This document shows, piece by piece, positions 56,767-64,000 of a DNA stretch of 64,000 nucleotides (within the stretch, counting starts at the first letter, position 1; every line of letters begins with the position of its first letter). This DNA is from a bacterium (lineage in GTDB: Bacteria > Myxococcota_A > Bradymonadia > UBA7976 > UBA1532), in assembly GCA_030427205.1 (NCBI GenBank), contig JAUHXC010000004.1:186001-250000 (forward strand). The letters run 5' to 3'. The notes under the pieces are model-generated. The model made no database searches, was not told the DNA's origin, and worked only from the letters and a program-made list of their open reading frames with translations. The translations under genes and the position numbers were made by a program.

Positions 56767-59739
56767 ACCGCCTCCATCGAGTCGATCTCGTCGTCGGCCT
56801 GCGCGCGCAGGGCCGCCGGATCGACGTCGGGCTGCGCCTCGAGCTCGGGCGCGAGGCGGGCGATGATCGCGTCGAGCCGCCCCAGCCGGCGCGCCATGCC
56901 CAGGCGCTCGGCGAGCCGGCGGGCGTGGCCATAGGCCAGGAACGCGCCGCCGCGGTCGCCCTGACCCGACTTGGCGTCGCCCATGTCTTCGTACAGCCGC
57001 ACCAGCCCGAACCGATCGCGGGCCCGCAGGCGCACCGCCTTGACGTCGTCGAGCGCCTTGACCGCGTCGGTGAACTTCTCCTGGTCGATCAAACACTTGG
57101 CGAGGCTCTGCCAGGCGTCGGCCCACTGCACCGCCGCCCGCGCCTTGCGGAACTGCTCGCCCACCGCCCGCAGCCGCTTCTCGGCCTCCACCGGGTTGCC
57201 GTGGCGCCGCTGCAGACCGGCCGCCGCGACCTCGAGGATGTGCACCGGCAGCTGCGCCCGCTGGAAGGCCGCCACCGCCTGCTGCAGCAGCGCGAAGGCC
57301 GGATCGAGCTGCTCGGACTCGGCGTGTACGAACGCCCGCGCCATGCGCGAGGCGCCCGCCGCCCGCGGGTCGCGGCTCTGGTCGGCGGTGTGGATCGCCT
57401 CGTCGAGCGCGATGGTCGCCGCCTCGACGTCGCCGCGCTCGTAGAGCACGCGGCCCAGGCGCACCAGCCCCAGCGCCACGTGCCCCGCGTCCCCGCTGGT
57501 CCGCAGCGCCTCGATACCCGCCCGCAGCAGCTCGACGGCCGCGTCCAGGTCGCCCTCGAGCACCCGCACCTCGGCCCGCAGCAGCGAGATGCGGGCCAGG
57601 CTGCGGGCGTGGCCGCCGCCGCCGAGCAGCTTCTCGGCCAGATCGAGCGCCTGCATCGCCGGCTCGGGCAGCGCCAGCGCGAGCCGGACCTCGCCCAGCC
57701 GGGCCATGGCCTCGCCCGCCGGGCCGGTACGCCCCATGCGCTGAGCCGCGGCCGCCGCCGCCTGGAAGGCCTGATCGGCCAGCTGCACCCGCCCGGTCAT
57801 CGAGCCGAGGCCGCCGGCCTCCATCGCCGAGCCGTAGAGTCGGGCCAGGGCCAGCAGATAGTCGGTCCTGGCGTTGAGGATCGGCAGCATGCGCCGGAAC
57901 CCGGCGTCGATGCGGGCCGCGTCGCGGGTATTGAGCAGGAACTGCTGCACCGGCCGCCCGTCGCCGGCCGTCAGGCTGAGGCGCCAGACGCGATCGGCCA
58001 CCTGCCAGCCGTGGCTCGGGGTGTAGCCCTTGAGCAGCGCGTCGCGCAGGCCCAGCGCGAACTGGCGGGTCTCTTTGTCGTCGAGCACGTCGAGCAGCGC
58101 CGCGGGCAGCCGGGGGTCGGTCCAGCGGAAGGTGGGGTGCAGGCCGTCGGGCAGGTCGGTCCAGCCCATGCCCTCGGGCGACGCCGCCGCCTCGCACGTG
58201 CCCACGACCGCGCCGTCGAGCTCGAACTCGTCGTCGTGCAGCAGGTCTTCGACCCAGTCTTCGTCGTGGCCGAGCACCTGCCCCACGGCGAACCCGTGGA
58301 AGGGCTGGCCGTCGAGCGCCGCCACCGCCAGCGCCCGCCGCGCGCCGGCGTTCTCCGGCAGCAGCGGCCCGGGGTCGAAGCCGTCTTCCAGGCGATCGAG
58401 GCCAGCGGCCAGCGGCCGGCTCGGGCGGTCGGGGTCGGCGAGGTCTTCGAGCCACGCGTGGGCCTGGGCCAGCCCTTCCGCCGGGCGGCCCACGGTGGCC
58501 GCCACCAGCGCCGCGGCCCAGCCGGTGGGCGCCGTATCGAAGCGGGCCTCGAGCAGCGCCTCGGCCCGCTCGGCGCCCCACGGCGGCAGCTCGACCTCGA
58601 CGAGGACCTCCCGGGCGCGGGCGTCGGCGATCACGTCGACGAGCGGCCCGTCGTGTGCCGGATCGGCCGGCGCGCCGAGCACCAGCAGCGACTTACGGGT
58701 CTTCGACGGCTCGATGAACAGCGGCAGGCCCAGCAGCACGGCTCGGCTCTGCAGGTGCGCGTCGTCGAGCAGCAGGGCGATGGGCGTCTGCTCACCGGCC
58801 CGGCCGAGCACGCCGAGCAGGTCCTCGGCGTAGCGCAGCTTGTCCAGCGCGGCCTTGAGCTCGTCGGGCAGCGGCGCCCGCTCGACATAGGGCTGCAAGA
58901 GGTCGCGCAGGTCGTCGCGGGCGGCGGGCACCACGGGCGGCACCATCGCCTGCGCGCCGTGGCGCCCGAGCAGCGCCCGGCGCAGCGCCGCGAGCGTGGT
59001 CGACGTGCCCGGTCCGCGGATGACGACCACTGCCTGTTCGCCGCCGAAGCGCTCGGCGATGGCGGCGACGTGGCCGCCGGCGTCCACGAAGGGCCACGCC
59101 CGGCTGCGCGCGGTGAAGGCCCACGACTCGGCGCCGCCGCTGCCGCCATAGGGCGGCTTGTCGCCCGTCCGGGCCAGATCGTCGACAAGCGCCAGCCACG
59201 CCTGCCGCAGCGCGGCTTCGGGCAGCGGCGTCTCGGGCGCCGCGGCGAGCAGCGCGTCCTCGATGGCCTGGGGATCACCCCCGTCGAGCGCCGCCGGCCC
59301 CGCGGCGATCAGCGCCCGCCACAGGTCGGCGACGGCGGCGTCGGCGGCGGCGTTCGGCACCCGCTGGCGCACGATCTTCTCGGCGGCGCCCAGGGCCGGG
59401 GCGAGGCGATCGGGGTCGCGATCGGCGCCGGCGAGCGCGGCGGCGGCGGCGGCGAGGGTCAATTCGGTCAAGGTGGCCTCCTGACGGGTAATCGGGCCCG
59501 GATACCAGTTCACCGCACTGCGGGCAAGACCGGCCGCACGGGGCTGCCCGGCGGGCCTCGGCGCGGTCGAGCCGAGCCCGGAGCCGGTGGGGGCCCGAGA
59601 GGCGGCTCCAAAATGCCCGGAGGGCCGCCCACACGCCCGTCTGTGGCGCGAAGAGCGGTCGAGCAATGTCACGGTGGCGACCGGCGTGGATCGGCCCGTC
59701 GCGGTGCCTCGGGCGCGCCCCTGAGCGATCGGCAGCCGG

Positions 59740-62349
59740 TCAGCGGCGGCGTCGGCGCAGGCCGAGGGCCAGCAGGCAGGCGACCGCGGCCCACGCCCCT
59801 CGAGTCGGCTGGCCCGCGCCGCTGCTGCAGCCGCCGTCGGCCGACGGTGGGCAATGGCGCAGCCGCTCGGCGGTCGCGGCTCGGGCTTCGATGAGCGCGG
59901 CGCAGTGCTCCTCGGGCGTGCGGGCGACGAGCGGTCGATCATCGAGCGCATCGCAGGCGTCGCCTATGCCGTCGCCGTCCAGGTCGGCCTGGGCCGGATC
60001 GGAGATCAGCGGGCAGACGTCGTCGCCGTCGGCGAGCCCGTCGCCGTCGTCGTCGGTATCGCAGGCGTCGCCGGCGCCGTCGCCGTCGGTGTCCACCTGC
60101 TCGGGGTTCCGATCGAGCAGGCAGTTGTCGTCGTCGTCGCTCACCCGATCGCCGTCGCGGTCGTCTTCGCAGGCGTCGCCTTCTCCGTCGCCGTCGAGGT
60201 CGGCCTGGTCGCGGTTGAAGACGAGCGGGCAGTTGTCGGCGCGGTCGGGCACGCCGTCGTCGTCGTCGTCGTTCTCGCAGGCGTCGCCCGCGCCGTCGCG
60301 GTCGGTATCCCGCTGATCGGGGTCGACGTCGAGCGGGCAGACGTCGGCGCCGTCGGGCACGCCGTCGCCGTCGTCGTCCTCGTCGCAGGCGTCGCCGGCG
60401 CCGTCGCGATCGGTATCGGTCTGGTCGGCGTTGTGTACGAAGTCGCAGTTGTCTTCATGGCCCGGCAGCCCGTCGCCGTCGTCGTCGTCGCAGGCGTCGC
60501 CGTCGCCGTCGCCGTCGCTGTCGAGCTGGCGCGGGTTCACGATCAGCGGGCAGTTGTCGATCCGCCGGGGCGCGGCGAAGACGTCCGGTTCGAAGCCTTC
60601 GTCCACGAAGCCGTCGCGGTCCTGGTCGATCAGATCGTCGGTCGCGGTGCACGCCGGATCGTCGACGCACTCGCCGGCCTCGTCGATGACGCCGTCGCGG
60701 TCGTTATCGCGAAAGTCGAAGCCCGGCCCGCAGACGCCGGTGTCGCAGTTGAGCACGCCGTCGTCGTCGAGGTCGGCGTCGCACGCGTCGCCGAAGCGGT
60801 CGCCGTCGAGGTTCGACTGGTCGGGGTTGGGCACGCTGCGGCAGTTGTCCTCGCCGCGGTCGGGTCCGGGATAGCGCTGGCGGGGCAGCGGCCGCTCGTC
60901 GGCCTCGTCGACCCGGGCATCGCCGTCGTTGTCGAAGAGGTCGCGATCGCCGCGATCGCACTCGCCGAACGCCGGATCGGCGAGGTCGCACTCGCCGGCC
61001 TCGTCGATGGCGAGGTCGCGGTCTTCGTCGTAGCCGTTGTCGTCGGGCCGGCAGATGCCGTCGGCGCCGCAGTCGAGCAGGCCGTCGCCGTCGTCGTCGG
61101 GGTCGCACGGGTCGCCGGCGCCGTCGTGATCGGTATCCACCGACTGGATCCGCGGCGGGGGGACCGGGTCGATCCGGCGTACGCCGCGGTTGTAGAGCAG
61201 CGGGCAGTTGTCCGGGTGCGAGGTGGGGTCGCTCTCGTCGACGACGTCGTCGAGCAAATCGCCGTCGTCGTCGGCATCGCACCGGTCGCCGTGGCCGTCG
61301 CCGTCGTAGTCGAGCTGGTCGACGTTGACCACCAGCGGGCAGTTGTCGAGGGTCGAGGGGATGAGGTCCATGTCGGGGTCGTCGACGCAGAGCGGGTCGG
61401 CGGGGTCGGCGCAGTCGTCGTAGACGCCGAGCGGGTCGACCGCGTCGGGGTGGGGGGCTTCGAAGATGCCGTCGGCGTCGGCGTCGGGCTCGACGTAGCA
61501 CGCCGGGGAGCAGCCGTCGCCGGGCAGGTGGTTGCCGTCGGCGCAGCGGTCGGGGCCGGGCGGCGGCTCGCGGTCGGGGCCGCAGCCGGTGGGCACGCCG
61601 TCGATGACCTCGTAGCGGAAGACGCCCGGCTCGCGCACGTTGGAGAGGGTGCAGAGCAGGCGGCTGTCTTCGCTCTGAGCGCCGGGCCAGAGCCAGCCGC
61701 GGCCGTCGGCGCCCTCGCCGGCGTCGAAGCCGATATTGGGCAGGCCGTCGTGGTCGGTGAAGCCGTGCTGCCATTGGCAGAGGCTGTAGCGCATCTCGAT
61801 GGTGTAGCGGCCGGGGTCGTCGGTGAAGGTGAGGATGAGCTGCCAGTCGTTGAGCAGCCGCTCGCCCCACTGCGGGCCGATCGGGCGGTCGGGGACCTGA
61901 TGCCAGGTGACGATAAGGCGGCCGGGCGCGTCGGGGCCGGGCGCTTCGAGGGCGAAGTAGGCGAGGGTCGGGTCGGACTCGCCGTCTACGAAGTCGTTGA
62001 GCGCGCCCGAGTGTTCGAAGGGCACCAGCAAGGGGTTGTGCTCGATCGCAGACCTGCGCGGCAGCGGCTGCCCGATGGCTCTGGCGTAGGAGAGTTCGAA
62101 CGAGATCGACCCGGTCCAGTTGATGAACACCTGCTCGTAATGCAGTCGATACCAGCTCATGCCGCCGGGTGAGGCGTCGGTGATCGGGGTTGGTGTCACC
62201 CAGTCCGTGGGCATGCCGAAGCCGACCGGGCCGCCGAACCCGTCGAGGAGCGGGGCCCCGCGTTGCAGATTCTGCGCGCCCGCCGTTCCAGCGGTCATCA
62301 GCAGCGCCATGCACAGCGGGGCCATGCGGAGGATCGTTCGCGCGTTCAT
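59740..62349 (-). CDS. Surface protein with thrombospondin type-3 repeats and MYXO-CTERM anchor
   Basis: 869 residues. Signal peptide ending 'TAGTAGAQN', then a globular N-terminal region (about 25-270) with '[14 protein letters not shown]' and '[12 protein letters not shown]', similar in style to exported beta-sandwich modules. Residues about 290-800 hold many calcium-binding TSP3 repeats (D-x-D-x-D-G-x-x-D... with 'DNCP' anchors). A Cys-containing 'GGCSSGAGQ' precedes a hydrophobic helix and five Arg residues (the MYXO-CTERM signal), so it is probably displayed on the outer surface. ATG 62349; its start overlaps the stop of the upstream gene (TGATG). Calcium-rigid stalk is the usual role for such repeats. 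Confidence 0.87.
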   Translation of the reverse strand: MNARTILRMAPLCMALLMTAGTAGAQNLQRGAPLLDGFGGPVGFGMPTDWVTPTPITDASPGGMSWYRLHYEQVFINWTGSISFELSYARAIGQPLPRRSAIEHNPLLVPFEHSGALNDFVDGESDPTLAYFALEAPGPDAPGRLIVTWHQVPDRPIGPQWGERLLNDWQLILTFTDDPGRYTIEMRYSLCQWQHGFTDHDGLPNIGFDAGEGADGRGWLWPGAQSEDSRLLCTLSNVREPGVFRYEVIDGVPTGCGPDREPPPGPDRCADGNHLPGDGCSPACYVEPDADADGIFEAPHPDAVDPLGVYDDCADPADPLCVDDPDMDLIPSTLDNCPLVVNVDQLDYDGDGHGDRCDADDDGDLLDDVVDESDPTSHPDNCPLLYNRGVRRIDPVPPPRIQSVDTDHDGAGDPCDPDDDGDGLLDCGADGICRPDDNGYDEDRDLAIDEAGECDLADPAFGECDRGDRDLFDNDGDARVDEADERPLPRQRYPGPDRGEDNCRSVPNPDQSNLDGDRFGDACDADLDDDGVLNCDTGVCGPGFDFRDNDRDGVIDEAGECVDDPACTATDDLIDQDRDGFVDEGFEPDVFAAPRRIDNCPLIVNPRQLDSDGDGDGDACDDDDGDGLPGHEDNCDFVHNADQTDTDRDGAGDACDEDDDGDGVPDGADVCPLDVDPDQRDTDRDGAGDACENDDDDDGVPDRADNCPLVFNRDQADLDGDGEGDACEDDRDGDRVSDDDDNCLLDRNPEQVDTDGDGAGDACDTDDDGDGLADGDDVCPLISDPAQADLDGDGIGDACDALDDRPLVARTPEEHCAALIEARAATAERLRHCPPSADGGCSSGAGQPTRGAWAAVACLLALGLRRRRR

Positions 62350-63818
62350 CACTGTTCTATACCATCAGGGATCAGGCCGGTGTTGATCTCTCGCCACGCG
62401 GACGAGCGGCAGATCGCGCGGATACGCGTCTGGTAGGCGTCGAGGCGCCCGTCGCCGTTGCAGTCGGCGTCGCACCGGTTGCCGACGCCGTCCCCGTCGT
62501 CATCCCGTTGCTCGGGGTTGGCCGCCGTCGGGCAGTTGTCGATCACATCGGCCCAGCCGTCGGCGTCCGCGTCCACCTCGAAGCGACAGCCGGCCGGTTG
62601 GCAGGCCAGCTCGGGCAGGACGTCGCAAGCGTCGCCGATGCCGTCCCCGTCGCGATCGCCGACGTTGGCGTCCATGACATAGTGGCAGCGGTCGAACGGG
62701 CGCAGATCGAGCACGTCGTCGCCGTCGATGTCACTGTCGCATTCGTCGCCCTGGCCGTCGCGGTCGAGGTCGAGGTTGGCCGGGCTCGGCGTATTCGGGC
62801 AGAGGTCGAGGCGGTCGATGAGGCCGTCTCCGTCATCGTCCGCGTCGCAGACGTCGCCGCGCCCGTCGGCGTCATTGTCCGCCTGTCGCGGGTTGGCGAT
62901 CCGCGGGCAGTTGTCCAATGGGTTCCGCCATGCGTCGCCGTCCAGATCGACGTCGCACGCGTCGCCCTCGGCGTCGTCGTCGAGATTCTCCTGGCCGGGG
63001 TTTGCGGCGAACCCGCAGTTGTCGAAGCTGCGCAGGCCGTCCGCGTCCGGATCACCGAGCAGCTGACCCTGCCCGTCGAACGCCATCACCCACTGCCGCC
63101 TCGTCCACGTCCGCGTCTCGGCGCTCTCGCCGGGGTCGCCCTCGCTGCCGCCGTTGAGCAGCATGAACACCCGGTCGGTGCGCAGCTTCTCGCCCTCCAC
63201 CATCAACTCGAACGTCGACTCGGGGAAGATCGCCCCCACATGAGGCTGGCCGTGCGGGTCGATCGCCTCGTAGGTGATCGTCACCCGCAGCTCCGCCCCC
63301 CACGAGATCCGCACGCCGAACGTGGAGACCCGGTCGAGCAGCTTGCCCGCGCAGTCGGGCTCAGCCGGCGTCATGGCGTGCCACGAGACGTACAGATCAT
63401 CGCCGTCGACGGTGTAGGTCACCCGGTTGACCTGCGCCCGCTCCTCGTCGCTCCAGGCGGCGCAGGTCCCGCCCAGCGGCATCATCAGCGGGGCGAGGAC
63501 GACGGTATTTTCCGGGACTTCCCGGCTGGCCAGCAGCCCCTCGGCCGCCGTGAACGCCGGGCCGAGCCGACCGCCGATCGACAGCATGCCGTTCGGGTAG
63601 ACGAAGACCGTCTCGGTCGCGACGCCGCCCGTGACGGGTCGAAAGCCCGCGGAGAACCCCGCCGCGGCGTCGATGGTGATCTCGCCGCCGTCGACCGGCG
63701 CGCCCTCGGGGATCGGGTCGGGCTCCACGGGGCCGACCGGCGCCTGCTCGGCCAGGGCCGAGCCGACCGGGTGCGCGGCTGCGAGGATGATCAGGGTCGT
63801 CTGCATGACGCGGAACAT
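62349..63818 (-). CDS. Exported protein with thrombospondin type-3 repeats
   Basis: 489 residues. Signal peptide ends at 'GSALAEQ' (residue 24). An N-terminal beta-rich domain (about 35-245) with '[17 protein letters not shown]' and '[17 protein letters not shown]' resembles the N-terminal module of other myxobacterial TSP3 proteins. Residues about 255-450 carry TSP3 repeats, ending in an '[11 protein letters not shown]' dockerin/EF-like loop. Unlike its partner, it has no C-terminal helix or Arg cluster, so it may be secreted or held by the partner. ATG 63818 has GAGAGAGG upstream (ATG for Met5 is an alternative). The stop overlaps the start of the next gene (TGATG). Confidence 0.85.
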   Translation of the reverse strand: MFRVMQTTLIILAAAHPVGSALAEQAPVGPVEPDPIPEGAPVDGGEITIDAAAGFSAGFRPVTGGVATETVFVYPNGMLSIGGRLGPAFTAAEGLLASREVPENTVVLAPLMMPLGGTCAAWSDEERAQVNRVTYTVDGDDLYVSWHAMTPAEPDCAGKLLDRVSTFGVRISWGAELRVTITYEAIDPHGQPHVGAIFPESTFELMVEGEKLRTDRVFMLLNGGSEGDPGESAETRTWTRRQWVMAFDGQGQLLGDPDADGLRSFDNCGFAANPGQENLDDDAEGDACDVDLDGDAWRNPLDNCPRIANPRQADNDADGRGDVCDADDDGDGLIDRLDLCPNTPSPANLDLDRDGQGDECDSDIDGDDVLDLRPFDRCHYVMDANVGDRDGDGIGDACDVLPELACQPAGCRFEVDADADGWADVIDNCPTAANPEQRDDDGDGVGNRCDADCNGDGRLDAYQTRIRAICRSSAWREINTGLIPDGIEQ

Positions 63819-64000
63819 GAGTGTACCTCTCTCTCGACGCCTGCCCGGCGCCTACGAACCGTCTGTTTGTACGAATCACTGCGTATCGAAGCTCGGGTGG
63901 TCGGCGGGGCGCATCGGGAGGTCGTCGGCCGCCGGTGAGGTCAATCTAGCGCTCGCCGCCCGGATGATCAATCCAAAGTTTCTAACAATTCTTGCAGTCT
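63819..64000. other. Upstream region of the TSP3 operon, at the window edge
   Basis: 182 bp with no gene. The last 35 bases (63966-64000) are clearly more AT-rich than the rest of the window and probably belong to a promoter region, but I see no clear -35/-10 or sigma-54 pair for the minus strand. Nothing else can be supported. Confidence 0.4.

Noticed and set aside
59854..62172. A 772-residue plus-strand open frame with Val/Ala-rich repeats
   Set aside because: It is the antisense image of the Asp/Gly/Asn-rich calcium repeats (GAC/GAT read backwards), not a gene.

Overview
The window is 64 kb of very GC-rich, gene-dense DNA. It most resembles a chromosome of the Myxococcota or a related former deltaproteobacterial lineage. 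The evidence is five Hanks-type Ser/Thr kinase genes (one with the HHDVSPHN variant of the catalytic loop common in myxobacteria), MYXO-CTERM-like C-terminal anchors on a DUF2330 protein and a thrombospondin type-3 repeat protein, a CotH-family lipoprotein, many lipoproteins, and a near-consensus sigma-54 promoter. I saw no rRNA, tRNA, IS element, prophage or conventional CRISPR array. The taxonomic call is an inference from gene content.

Layout. 0-6.3 kb: end of a two-domain parvulin isomerase, a PEGA-domain kinase, RNase R and an Rpn-type nuclease. 6.3-13 kb: a kinase-pseudokinase protein divergent from an alpha-2-macroglobulin-like protein carrying an OmpA domain. 13-20 kb: a CreD-like membrane protein, a lipoprotein, a three-gene operon (haloalkane dehalogenase, exported unknown, lipoprotein with a pilin-like core) and a CotH lipoprotein. 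20-24.6 kb: a small zinc-ribbon membrane protein, then a 41-42 bp periodic repeat array filling the gap between two convergent genes, a lipoprotein and an O-methyltransferase. 24.6-34 kb: an accessory region with an aminotransferase and a run of minus-strand genes: a DUF420-like membrane protein, a TIR-nucleoside phosphorylase protein, an MFS transporter, and a tightly overlapping trio (DRE-TIM acyltransferase, P1B-like ATPase lacking CPC, EgtD-like methyltransferase).

34-46 kb: an AraC regulator coupled to a large unknown protein with a PcfJ-like C-terminus, an esterase, a DUF2330 surface protein behind the sigma-54 promoter, a LolA-like protein, a VWA protein, a hydrolase, and TPR and GDPD lipoproteins. 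46-59.5 kb: a kinase-ATPase-TPR protein, CreA, YtfJ, thymidine kinase, two overlapping isocitrate dehydrogenase-family genes, a GNAT, a small unknown, and a TPR/ATPase-kinase operon. 59.7-63.8 kb: two coupled thrombospondin type-3 repeat proteins. 63.8-64 kb: their upstream region.

Most of the window is housekeeping, signalling and cell-surface genes. The points that stand out are the non-coding periodic array (20918-21490), the 24.6-33.4 kb accessory locus (an altered P-type ATPase with biosynthesis-like enzymes, next to a TIR-phosphorylase conflict-type protein), and the macroglobulin-OmpA fusion. Gene starts were chosen from Shine-Dalgarno-like sequences, overlaps and domain boundaries; alternatives are given where they are uncertain.
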